Shown here one piece after another: positions 34,977 to 43,641 of a stretch of DNA of 64,000 bases (position 1 is the stretch's first letter; each line of letters opens with the position of its first letter). The stretch lies in NCBI GenBank assembly GCA_003388555.1, contig QQVD01000001.1, positions 1-64,000 on the forward strand, in the 5' to 3' direction. The notes under the pieces were generated by a model that was not told the origin of the DNA, ran no database searches, and saw only the letters and a list, made by a program, of their open reading frames with translations. Both the position numbers and the translations under genes were made by a program. The stretch is from Acidobacteriota bacterium (GTDB lineage Bacteria; Acidobacteriota; Thermoanaerobaculia; Multivoradales; Multivoraceae).

Positions 34977-37784
34977 ATGCGAGAAGGTACTGAAACGATG
35001 CACCACCGACAGTTCCCCTGGAGGCCGAGGGTGGCCGGAGCGCTGGCTTCGAGCAGCGCGTCGACGAGCGTGCTCGTGGCGCTGACGCTCGTGCTGCTCG
35101 CCTCGATCGCCCTGGCGGCGCCGATCGTGCAGCCGGCCGGGCCCATCGAGCTCTCGTCGATGGAGATCCTCGAGACCGGGCAGGGCACCGAGCTGCGCGT
35201 CGAGGCCGACGGACCGCTGATCTGGACCCAGTACCGGGACGAGCAGGGCGACCTGGTCGTCGAGCTCCCCAACACCCGGGTCGCGCCGACTCTCGGCACG
35301 AGGTTGGCCGGACAGGGCTTGCTCCAAGGGGTCGAAGTCCTGTCGGAAGACAACGGCGACCGGCCCCTCACCCGACTCCTGATCCGCACCCGTGACGCAG
35401 CCGAGCACTCGCTGTTCGTCGACGACCGTCTGCTGACCCTGCAGTTCGTCGCCGTCGGCTCGGCCCAGCCGACCGCGGTGGCGGCCGAGACGCAGCCGCC
35501 GGCCGAGCAGGCTGAGCCGACGGTGCCGACCGTGCCGACCGAAGAGGCCCCATCGGCTGCGCCGGAGCAGACCGAGGTCGCCGTCCAGCCGCGAGGGACC
35601 TCCGCCGGCCGCGGAGAGGAGACGAGCGCCGCTCCGGTGAGCGCGCCGGCGACCACAGGCCTAGCCGCCACCCGACTGATCGGCGTGCAGGCTGTCGAGG
35701 GCCCCGACGGCATCGGGGTGCGCATCCTCGGCGACGGCGAGTTCAACTACTCCACGTTCGCGCTGGAGAGTCCTTCCCGGTTCGTCATCGACCTCGAGGG
35801 TGTGGTCAACACCGCACCGCGCCCGAGCGTGGCGGTCGACGGAGCCGCAGTCACCCAGGTGCGCGTGGCCCAGTTCGAGCCCTACCCGAACCCCGTCACC
35901 CGCGTGGTGCTCGACCTGACGCAGGACACGGCGCCGGTCATCCAGCGCGGCCCCGACGGCCTCACCCTCTCCTTCCCCTCGGCGGGAGCGAGCCCGAGCG
36001 ACGATCTCGTCGCCCAGCTCGAGCCGGCGGATGCCGTCGAGCCGGAGGCGGAGGCCGCGGTGCTGGTCGCCGAGACCGATGCTGCGCCGCCGCTCCAGGA
36101 TCCGGACGACGAGGCCGGCTTCGACGACAGCGAGTTCGACGACAGCGAGACCGAGCTGGCGCAGGTCGAGGGCCAGGAGGCGCCCGCGCTCGAGCCGCTC
36201 GACGATTCGGCGCCGATCGAGATCGTCCTGTCGCCGGATGCCGACGACACCGGGATGGAGGACGAGGGCGTCGCGGCGGAGGAGACCTTCGACGTCGCCG
36301 CCGATTCGCAGGAGCCGCCCGAGGCCCTGCAGGAGCCCCTCTTCATCGAAGACACCACCCGCCGTGAGCGACCGAACCTGCTGCCCGGTGGCGAGGACGT
36401 CACCCTCTACGAGGCGCAGGAGACCTCGCCGCTGGCGCAGGCCGACGAGCAGCGCTCGGGCTCGCAGTCGCCGAGCTTCGGCGTGCAGACCGTCGACAAC
36501 ACCCGGCGCTGGGTCGGCGAGCCGGTGACCATGAGTCTCAAGGACGCTTCGATCACCGAGGTGCTGCGCACCATCGCGCGGGTCAGCGACCTCAACCTGG
36601 TGATCCAGCCGGGAGTCGAGGGGACCGTCACCGTCGAGCTCGTGGCCGTGCCCTGGGATCAGGCTCTCGACCAGATCCTCAAGGTCAACGGTCTCGGCAT
36701 GCAGCTCGACGGCAACATCCTGCGGGTCGCCCAGACCGAGACCCTGCAGGCCGAGGCGGTCGCCGAGCAGACACTGAAGCAGGCGAGGGCACTCTCGGTG
36801 CCGCTCACCACGGTGCTCAAGCGGCTCAGCTACGCGCGCGCCACCGACGTCTCCCGCATCCTGACCCAGGCGCAACGCTCGGGTGGCCGCGGCGGCGGTG
36901 GCGCCCTCGGGCGACTCGGCATCATCACGCCGGGCGGCATCCTGTCGCAGCGCGGAACGGTGTCGGTCGACGCGCGGACCAACACGCTGATCATCCAGGA
37001 GCTGCCGGACTACCTCGACACGGTGATCCAGGTGATCGAGAACCTCGACACACCGGAGCGCCAGGTGATGATCGAGGCCCGCGTGGTCGAGGCGACGAGG
37101 AACTTCACGCGCTCCCTCGGCGTGCAGTGGGGGCTGCAGGGCGAGGCCAGCGCCCGCTACGGCAACACCACCGGGCTCGACTTCCCGAACAACATCGCGG
37201 CCGACGGCGGAGTCCAGCTGCTGCGCGGCGGCAACAACGGCAGCCTCAACCTCAGCCTCGGCAACGTGTTGAACTCGTTCCAGCTCGACGTGGCGCTACG
37301 CGCGGCCGAGACCGAGGGCCTGATCAACATCATCTCGGCGCCCAAGGTGGCGACGCTGAACAACGAGCGTGCCTCGGTGCAGAGCGGTCTGCAGATCCCG
37401 ATCCAGACGGTGGCCAACAACACTGTCTCGGTGCAGTTCATCAACGCGACGCTGCGCCTCTCGGTGCAGCCCCAGGTGACCGCCGAAGGCACGATCATCA
37501 TGGACATCGACATCCAGAAGCGCGAGCCGCTGCTCGCCTTCGCCGTCGTCGGCGCCACCAATGCGCCGATCTCGACGCGCGACGCGCAGACCAGGGTCAT
37601 CGTCCGCGACGGCGGCACCGCGGTGATCGGTGGCATCTACACGATCAGCAGCAACGAGGGCTCGGACCGGGTGCCCGGCCTGGCCAACGTCCCCATCCTC
37701 GGCCACCTGTTCAAGAACCGGGCGAAGGACACGACCAACGAAGAGCTGCTGATCTTCATCACTCCCCGAGTCATCCAGCTCTAG
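34977..37784 (+). CDS. pilQ: Type IV pilus secretin PilQ
   Basis: PilQ forms the outer-membrane pore for the pilus. The 935-aa protein has a signal peptide, an AMIN domain (~55-155), a second AMIN domain (~225-330), an unusually long acidic Asp/Glu/Ala/Pro linker (~335-505), an STN domain (VTMSLKDASITEVLRTIA), a secretin N1 domain interrupted by a Gly-rich loop (GGRGGGGALG), and the C-terminal secretin domain ending VPGLANVPILGHLF and LLIFITPRVIQL. Between the AMIN domains lies a 9-bp tandem repeat (35517-35543, TVPTVPTEE). ATG 34977 has GAGGG upstream; ATG 34998 is also possible. Confidence 0.95.
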   Translation: MREGTETMHHRQFPWRPRVAGALASSSASTSVLVALTLVLLASIALAAPIVQPAGPIELSSMEILETGQGTELRVEADGPLIWTQYRDEQGDLVVELPNTRVAPTLGTRLAGQGLLQGVEVLSEDNGDRPLTRLLIRTRDAAEHSLFVDDRLLTLQFVAVGSAQPTAVAAETQPPAEQAEPTVPTVPTEEAPSAAPEQTEVAVQPRGTSAGRGEETSAAPVSAPATTGLAATRLIGVQAVEGPDGIGVRILGDGEFNYSTFALESPSRFVIDLEGVVNTAPRPSVAVDGAAVTQVRVAQFEPYPNPVTRVVLDLTQDTAPVIQRGPDGLTLSFPSAGASPSDDLVAQLEPADAVEPEAEAAVLVAETDAAPPLQDPDDEAGFDDSEFDDSETELAQVEGQEAPALEPLDDSAPIEIVLSPDADDTGMEDEGVAAEETFDVAADSQEPPEALQEPLFIEDTTRRERPNLLPGGEDVTLYEAQETSPLAQADEQRSGSQSPSFGVQTVDNTRRWVGEPVTMSLKDASITEVLRTIARVSDLNLVIQPGVEGTVTVELVAVPWDQALDQILKVNGLGMQLDGNILRVAQTETLQAEAVAEQTLKQARALSVPLTTVLKRLSYARATDVSRILTQAQRSGGRGGGGALGRLGIITPGGILSQRGTVSVDARTNTLIIQELPDYLDTVIQVIENLDTPERQVMIEARVVEATRNFTRSLGVQWGLQGEASARYGNTTGLDFPNNIAADGGVQLLRGGNNGSLNLSLGNVLNSFQLDVALRAAETEGLINIISAPKVATLNNERASVQSGLQIPIQTVANNTVSVQFINATLRLSVQPQVTAEGTIIMDIDIQKREPLLAFAVVGATNAPISTRDAQTRVIVRDGGTAVIGGIYTISSNEGSDRVPGLANVPILGHLFKNRAKDTTNEELLIFITPRVIQL

Positions 37785-37808
37785 GGCTGTAGCGGAAGGA
37801 AACGACCG

Positions 37809-38372
37809 ATGTTGCGAAGAGTCACGTTCGCCGCACTGATCACGGTCCTCGGCCTCGGCCTTGGGGCGTGCGAGTCGCGCACCGACAAGACGGACGGGGG
37901 CGGCGTCCTGCTCTCTGTGTCTGATTTCGACGGCCTGCCGGTCCAGGTCGGAGTCAACAACGCGGTGGCCGCCGGTGGTCTGGTCCAGATCGAGGAGATC
38001 ACGATCCAGAACATCGCCAAGGACCCCTTCGGCTCCACGTCCCAGCTGATGAACGTCGAAATGGACTCCTACGAGGTCACCTTCACCCGCGCCGACGGCG
38101 GCTCACGCGTGCCGCCGTCGCTGGTGCGCGACATCTTCGGCGTGGCGCCGGTGAACGGGACCGAGACGTACGAGAACCTCCCGGTGATGTCGCTCGAGCA
38201 GCTCGACACCGAGCCTCTCTCCGACCTGCAGTTCATCAACGGCGGCTTCGACCGCGAGACCGGGGACCAGACCATCCTGCTGAACTTCCGCCTGCGCTTC
38301 TTCGGCCGCACCCTGAGCGGCGACGCGGTGCAGACGGAGCCGATCGGGTTCACGATCGAGTTCGTGCCCTGA
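37809..38372 (+). CDS. Small lipoprotein downstream of pilQ
   Basis: This 187-aa protein has a signal peptide with lipobox LGAC. The mature part is beta-rich without a family I recognise: NVEMDSYEVTFTRADGG and FRLRFFGRTLSGDAVQTEP suggest an immunoglobulin-like sandwich. It lies 24 bp after pilQ, so it is probably in the same operon. It could be a secretin pilotin or a pilus-associated surface protein (inference). Confidence 0.72.
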   Translation: MLRRVTFAALITVLGLGLGACESRTDKTDGGGVLLSVSDFDGLPVQVGVNNAVAAGGLVQIEEITIQNIAKDPFGSTSQLMNVEMDSYEVTFTRADGGSRVPPSLVRDIFGVAPVNGTETYENLPVMSLEQLDTEPLSDLQFINGGFDRETGDQTILLNFRLRFFGRTLSGDAVQTEPIGFTIEFVP

Positions 38373-38387
38373 GGAGTGAAGGTGATC

Positions 38388-40337
38388 ATGCTCCCACTCA
38401 AGACAGAACGCACCATTCTCGGGCGCTACCCGGCGCTGCTCGCATCACTTCTCTTCCTGGGATTGACGGCGGCCTGCTCGAGTGACTCGCCCACCGAGCC
38501 GCAGCAGAACCCCGGTGGCGGGGGCGGCGGCGGTGGCGGTGGAGCCACCGCCTGGAACATCACGGTCACCACGGATCGACCGTCGGTGCAGGTGAACAGC
38601 TCCGAGGCGGTCTCGATCAACATCCGCGTGCGGCGCGCCGACAACGGTCAGCCACCTCCGAACGGCGCCACAGTGCAGGTGACCACCACCCTCGGTGATC
38701 TCAACAGCCAGGGCAGCGGCATCCAGAGCGGAGTCGCTCAGCTCACCGGCGGGGACGCCACGGTCCTCCTGTTCGCGGGGCCGATCAACGGCAACGCGAT
38801 CGTGCGAGTTCAGCTGGAGAACTCCGTCGGGAGCAGCCAGGTCCAGATCGTCGGTTCGGCGACCTTCTTCCTCACCGCCGTCTCACCCACCGTCGGCGAC
38901 GGCGATGGCGGCGAAGTGGTGCGGATCACCGGCGGCGGCTTCTTCGAGCCGGTGCGGGTGCTGTTCGGCAACGCCGCGGGCGAGGTGCTCGAGGTGACCG
39001 GCAGCCTGATCCGCGTGCGCACGCCGTCGGTGAACCTGGCCCCCGGCCAGTCGCAGACGGTCAGCGTCCAGGTCACCGTGGGATTCAACACGCCCGAGGC
39101 TCAAACCGACAGTCTCGCCAACGTGTTCACCTTCGGCGAGGACCCGATCCAGCAGATGCAGATCTTCGGTGTCACACCCAACAGCGGGCCGAACGAGGGC
39201 GGCACTCCGGTCACCATCAGCGGCGTCGGATTCACCAGCCCGGTGCAGGTGCTGTTCGGATCCGGCAGCCTCGGCAGCTTCAGCGGAGTCGAGGCTCAGG
39301 TGCGCTCCGTGACCAGCTCGCAGATCGTCGTCGATTCCCCGGCAGCGACAGGATTCGGCGTCGACAACCGCGATCAGCAGGTCGCCGTCCTGGTGCGCCT
39401 CATCGACACCGGCGAGTCGGCTCTGTTCAACAGCGCCTTCCTCTACGGCAACGAGATCTTCATCACCGCGGTGGCGCCCAACATCGGCCCGGCGGGTGGC
39501 GGTCAGCTGGTGACCATCTTCGGCCAGGGCTTCGACGAGCCGGTGGCGGTCTCGTTCGCCGAGGTCGCGGCGACGCCGATCTCGGTCACCGGATCCGAGA
39601 TCATCGCCCGCACGGCGGCGGTGCAGTTCTCGGACTGCAACAACGACATCGCCGGCCCGGTGCGGGTGACCAACATCGAGACCGGGGCCGAGGCAGAGGG
39701 TGGCAACTACACCTACGAGATCACCGATCTGGCGCCCTTCGTCACCTCGGTGAACCCGCGCGGCGTGGCGCAGGCAGGCGGCGACCAGATCACGATCTTG
39801 GGCGGCAACTTCGGAACACCTCTGCAGGTCCTGGTCGACGGCGGCATCGCCACGGTGACGAGCGTCAGCGAGAGCCAGGTCGTCTTCCTGATGCCCTCGT
39901 TCCCGAACTCGGACCTCGAGCAGGTGGATTGCGACGACAACGGCGACGGCACGATCGGCGATCGCTACATCGAGAGCGTCGTGACGCGTCAGATCGGCAT
40001 CACCGTCTCGGGCAGCTGCTCGCTCGACGGCGACCTCGACGTCAGCTTCAACGTCACCCCGACCGACACCAGCTGCCGCAACGACGTCGGCGATCCGCCG
40101 GATCCGCCGCAGCCGCCGTCGGCCGCCTTCAACGCCACGGTGAACGGCCTGACGGTGGCCTTCGACAACACCTCCGTCAACGCCACCACCTACCAGTGGA
40201 ACTTCGGTGACGGCACCACCAGCAACGCCACGGATCCGATCAAGACCTACGGCGCCGCTGGCACCTACCTGGTGCGCCTGACCGCGATCGGCCCTGGCGG
40301 CAGCGACACGACGAGCCAGAACATCACGGTGCCGTAA
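38388..40337 (+). CDS. IPT/TIG-repeat lipoprotein with C-terminal PKD domain
   Basis: This 649-aa lipoprotein (lipobox LTAAC, then a run of ten glycines) has one N-terminal Ig-like domain (~55-165) and four IPT/TIG repeats, recognised by the openings FLTAVSPTVGDGDGGEVV, IFGVTPNSGPNEGGTPVT, ITAVAPNIGPAGGGQLVT and VTSVNPRGVAQAGGDQIT. It ends in a PKD domain (YQWNFGDGTTS). Such proteins are extracellular and often adhesive or sugar-binding. ATG 38388 has AAGG five nucleotides upstream; GTG 38382 and 38376 are alternatives. It follows the small lipoprotein by 15 bp. Confidence 0.85.
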   Translation: MLPLKTERTILGRYPALLASLLFLGLTAACSSDSPTEPQQNPGGGGGGGGGGATAWNITVTTDRPSVQVNSSEAVSINIRVRRADNGQPPPNGATVQVTTTLGDLNSQGSGIQSGVAQLTGGDATVLLFAGPINGNAIVRVQLENSVGSSQVQIVGSATFFLTAVSPTVGDGDGGEVVRITGGGFFEPVRVLFGNAAGEVLEVTGSLIRVRTPSVNLAPGQSQTVSVQVTVGFNTPEAQTDSLANVFTFGEDPIQQMQIFGVTPNSGPNEGGTPVTISGVGFTSPVQVLFGSGSLGSFSGVEAQVRSVTSSQIVVDSPAATGFGVDNRDQQVAVLVRLIDTGESALFNSAFLYGNEIFITAVAPNIGPAGGGQLVTIFGQGFDEPVAVSFAEVAATPISVTGSEIIARTAAVQFSDCNNDIAGPVRVTNIETGAEAEGGNYTYEITDLAPFVTSVNPRGVAQAGGDQITILGGNFGTPLQVLVDGGIATVTSVSESQVVFLMPSFPNSDLEQVDCDDNGDGTIGDRYIESVVTRQIGITVSGSCSLDGDLDVSFNVTPTDTSCRNDVGDPPDPPQPPSAAFNATVNGLTVAFDNTSVNATTYQWNFGDGTTSNATDPIKTYGAAGTYLVRLTAIGPGGSDTTSQNITVP

Positions 40338-40367
40338 GCGGCGCCGAAAGCGCCCGAGACATCGCGC

Positions 40368-40399
40368 CCACCGGTCGCGGCGAAAGCCACGACCGGTGG
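40368..40399 (+). terminator. Possible terminator hairpin after the IPT/TIG gene
   Basis: CCACCGGTCG and CGACCGGTGG form a perfect 10-bp stem with a 12-nt loop, 30 nt after the stop. No T-tract follows. The rest of the 301-bp gap to 40638 shows no gene. TAAGGT at 40594-40599 is a weak -10 candidate for the next gene. Confidence 0.35.
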
Positions 40400-40638
40400 C
40401 CCCGCGGTGTTCGGTCGATCGGTGCCCCTGCCGGTGGGCGCGAGGAACGCCGACGCGGCGCCCTGCGTCCGGTATCCGGGGGGAGCCGGCCGACGCTGGC
40501 GTGGCCGCGGCGTCTGCGGCCTTCCACAGGAAGGCTGCCGCGACGGCGCAGCAACGGCCTGCGCGTAGCTGCCACCGGCACCGCGTCCTACGCTAAGGTT
40601 TGGACGCAAGCGTCCGCCGCTCCGTAGAAACTCAGGCC

Positions 40639-41592
40639 ATGACCTCGATGAAGACCACCTCTGTCCACACGATCTCGCGCTCGGCACTGGGCGCCACCCT
40701 GGCGTTCGTCCTCCTGCTCGGCTGCGACTCGACCTCACCCGTGGCGCCGCCTGGAACCCTGCTCACGATCAGCGCCAATCCGGCACGGATCACCTCCGAC
40801 GGCACCTCGGAGATCCGCGTCGTGGCGCAGAAGCCGAACGGCACGCCGGTGAACCCAGGGACCGCGATCCGGATGAGCACCACCATCGGGCGCATCGAGC
40901 CGACCGTGCACGCCAACGAGCAGGGCGAGGCGATCGCCACACTGGTCGGTGCCGGCGAGTTCGGCGAGGCGACGGTCGTCGCCAGCGTCGGTGGAGACTC
41001 GATGGCGGAGGTCATCGTCCAGGTGGGCATCTCTGCCGCGTCGATCTCGCTGCAGACGACGCCTTCGAGCGTCTCGGAGGAGGGCGGGAACCTGCAGCTC
41101 GTCGCCCTGGTGCGCGACGATCAGGGCCGACCGCTGCCGGGTGCACAGGTCAACTTCTCTACCGACATCGGCACTCTCGACTCGGCTGGGCGCTTCCTCG
41201 AGACGGACGCGGGCGGCTCCGTATCCGACACCTTGAGAGTGCGCCAGTCCGACATCGACGTGGTGACCGGCGACACCTTCCGGGTGACCGCAGAGGTGGC
41301 GACGGGGGCTGGTGCGATCGTCGACGACGCCGTGACCATTTCGATCGGCCGCCGGCCCCGCGCTGCCTTCACCTTCGTGGTCTCCGGCAACACCGTGGTG
41401 TTCACCGACACCTCCACCGGCCGTCCGACGGCGTGGATCTGGGACTTCGACGACGGCGGCAGCACCACGGACAGCACCGAGCAGAATCCGGCCCAGGATT
41501 TCGCCATCGGCACCTACAACGTGCGCCTGACGGCGTCGAACTCGCAGGGAGAGAGCTCCGTCACCCGGGTCGTGACCGTCACCGGCCAGTAG
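40639..41592 (+). CDS. Ig-like (invasin-type) lipoprotein with C-terminal PKD domain
   Basis: This 317-aa lipoprotein has lipobox LLGC, then two Big_1/invasin-like domains (LLTISANPARITSDGTSEIRV and ISLQTTPSSVSEEGGNLQLV starts) and a final PKD domain (AWIWDFDDGGST ... GTYNVRLTASNSQG). Its plan, lipid anchor then Ig-like modules then terminal PKD, repeats that of the preceding gene. This suggests a related surface role. ATG 40639 was chosen; ATG 40648 is close by. Confidence 0.82.
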   Translation: MTSMKTTSVHTISRSALGATLAFVLLLGCDSTSPVAPPGTLLTISANPARITSDGTSEIRVVAQKPNGTPVNPGTAIRMSTTIGRIEPTVHANEQGEAIATLVGAGEFGEATVVASVGGDSMAEVIVQVGISAASISLQTTPSSVSEEGGNLQLVALVRDDQGRPLPGAQVNFSTDIGTLDSAGRFLETDAGGSVSDTLRVRQSDIDVVTGDTFRVTAEVATGAGAIVDDAVTISIGRRPRAAFTFVVSGNTVVFTDTSTGRPTAWIWDFDDGGSTTDSTEQNPAQDFAIGTYNVRLTASNSQGESSVTRVVTVTGQ

Positions 41593-41841
41593 ACCGGAGG
41601 TCTGGAGCGGCCATTCCGCGACCGGACGTCCCGGGTCGCAGTCATGCCATCGGCGGCCGCGGCGCGGCAGCGCAATCGCCACGGCTGCAGTAAGATGCCG
41701 GGGTTCCCCGACCGCCAGCGGACGGCGCGGACGTGGCGTCCGCCCGTCCCGATCGCTGCGCCCGATCCGACACCCGGCGATCTCCCGATCTCGCGGCAGT
41801 CCGTCGGGGACCACCGGATCCGAGTCGGGCGGAGGACGCGA

Positions 41842-43233
41842 ATGGCCTTGTCCAACAATCCGAGAGTCCGTCTCGCCGAATTGCGCGAGCGTTGGGACGC
41901 CGACCGACGCTCTCGGGTGTTCCTGCAGCTGGCCGAGGAGTACCGACGCCAGGGCCAGCCGGGGGACGCCATCGGCGTCCTCGAGGTCGGCCTGTCGCAC
42001 AACCCCTCGTCCGTCGCCGGTCAAGTGGCCCTGGGACGCTGCCTGGTAGAGCTCGCGCGCCACGAGGAGGCGCGCGACGTGCTCGAGAGCGTGCTGGCGC
42101 GCGATCCCACCCAGATGGTTGCCGACCGTCACCTCATCGACCTGCACCTCTCGCTGGGCGAGCTCGACAAGGCGGCCGAGAGGCTCTCGGTCTACGAGCA
42201 GCTGAATCCGCTCGACCCGGCGCTGCCGCAGCTCCTCGAACGGGTGGCAGAGCGCCGGGAGTCTCCTTCCGCCGACGACGCAGGAGAGACCCCGGCGCCG
42301 GCCGCCGACGTCGAGCTCGCGGCGGAGGACGCCGAGCCGGCCGATGCAGCGACGTCGGCTCCTGCGCCAGCTGCCGCCAGCGAAGAGCCTCCGAGGCACG
42401 GTGCAGCCACCGCGGCCCCGATCGCAGAGGCCCCGATCACGGCGGAAGCCGCCGCCGAGACAGCTGCGCGAGGAGCCGTCCCGCCCGAGGACGCCCGCCA
42501 TCCGCTCTCGGCGGAGCAGGAGCAGTCCAGTGAGACCGAACCCGACCGGCCCGGCGGGCCGCCGCCGAGGGAGTCGGAGCCGTCTGACGCGATGGACCGA
42601 GCAGGCTCGGCACGCGAGGCAGCCGTCGAGGATGTGGGGAGCGACGATGGCGTCGGTGCGGACGGTGGGTCCGGCCGTGCGGCCGTCTGGGGCGAGGTGT
42701 TCGCGCTGCCCACCGATCTCGCCGCCTCGAGCCTGCACTTCTCCCCCGGCGCCTTGCGCCGACTCTCGACCTCGCGGCGCCACGAGTCGCGCGAGCCAGA
42801 CCGGGCTGCAGCGCCGGCGGGCCGATCGCACGAGAGCGAGCCTTCCGCGCCGGAGCCGGAGCCAGAGGAGGCCGCGGCGCCGCGCGAGGCTCCTGCCGCT
42901 CCCTCGCCGGCTGCAGCTGCGGTCGTCGCCGAGCCTCAGGGAGCTCTCGACGGTCGTCGCGACGCCGATCCCGGAGCCGCGGCGCGGCAGACCGCCGCGA
43001 GGCTCGAGGGAGAGGAGGCCTCGGGCAGCGAACCGGGTGGGCGTGTGCCACCACGAGCGGCGAAGAGCCCGGGAGGATCTCCGGAGCGGCGCCTCGATGC
43101 AGCCCGCATCCTCGCCCTCTACGATCATCCCCGTCGACCCGGTCTGCAGATGACCCCCGGCCTCGAGCGTCGTCGCCAGCTGATCGGCAACTACCTGCGG
43201 GCGCTGCGCGAGCTGCGCGAGGAACCGAGTTGA
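41842..43233 (+). CDS. TPR protein with long Ala/Glu/Pro linker
   Basis: This 463-aa protein has three or so tetratricopeptide repeats at residues ~12-125 (RVFLQLAEEYRRQGQPGDAI, HEEARDVLESVLARDP, LGELDKAAERLSVYEQLNP). A low-complexity Ala/Glu/Pro-rich region (~140-405) follows, then a conserved-looking C-terminal peptide (LDAARILALYDHPRRPGL ... RRQLIGNYLRALREL). ATG 41842 has GGAGG six nucleotides upstream. Its stop overlaps the Roadblock gene by 4 nt. No signal peptide is seen, so it is probably a cytoplasmic scaffold. Confidence 0.78.
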   Translation: MALSNNPRVRLAELRERWDADRRSRVFLQLAEEYRRQGQPGDAIGVLEVGLSHNPSSVAGQVALGRCLVELARHEEARDVLESVLARDPTQMVADRHLIDLHLSLGELDKAAERLSVYEQLNPLDPALPQLLERVAERRESPSADDAGETPAPAADVELAAEDAEPADAATSAPAPAAASEEPPRHGAATAAPIAEAPITAEAAAETAARGAVPPEDARHPLSAEQEQSSETEPDRPGGPPPRESEPSDAMDRAGSAREAAVEDVGSDDGVGADGGSGRAAVWGEVFALPTDLAASSLHFSPGALRRLSTSRRHESREPDRAAAPAGRSHESEPSAPEPEPEEAAAPREAPAAPSPAAAAVVAEPQGALDGRRDADPGAAARQTAARLEGEEASGSEPGGRVPPRAAKSPGGSPERRLDAARILALYDHPRRPGLQMTPGLERRRQLIGNYLRALRELREEPS

Positions 43234-43598
43234 GCCTGAAGCGGGCGCTGGAGAGCGTCGCTCGCCGGCTGCACGACCCGTGGTTCCTGGCGCTCCTCGG
43301 TCCGGACGGCCTGGCCATCGAGGCGCTGCAGTTCCCCGCCTCCTCCGGCATGGAGCCCGAGGAGGTCTGCGTCGAGGCGGCCAGCCTGCTGCGCGCGCTC
43401 GCCCAGTCGCACGACGAGTTCGGTGACGGTGCAGGAGTGGCCGGGCTCTCGGTCTCGCTCGGGCGGGCGCGCTTCGAGCTCAGTCGGTTCGACGAGGACG
43501 TCTACCTGCTGGCGGTCAGTGGAGCCGGCAATCCACAGGCGCGGGTGCACTTCGAGCTGCGCCGGGGCACCTTGCAGCTGAGCAAGTTCTTCGACTGA
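43230..43598 (+). CDS. Roadblock/LC7-like protein
   Basis: This 122-aa protein fits the Roadblock/LC7 pattern: LALLGPDGLAIEAL strand-turn, an amphipathic helix with AASLLRALAQ, a VSLGRARFELSRFDEDVYLLAV hairpin, and a terminal strand. The family includes MglB, which regulates small GTPases in gliding and pilus polarity. No partner GTPase is in the window. The TTG start overlaps the TPR gene stop (TTGA), so the two products probably act together. Confidence 0.7.
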   Translation: MSLKRALESVARRLHDPWFLALLGPDGLAIEALQFPASSGMEPEEVCVEAASLLRALAQSHDEFGDGAGVAGLSVSLGRARFELSRFDEDVYLLAVSGAGNPQARVHFELRRGTLQLSKFFD

Positions 43599-43641
43599 GT
43601 CGTGAGCCGGCGAGCGGCGACCGGGCCGGACGCGTAAACGC

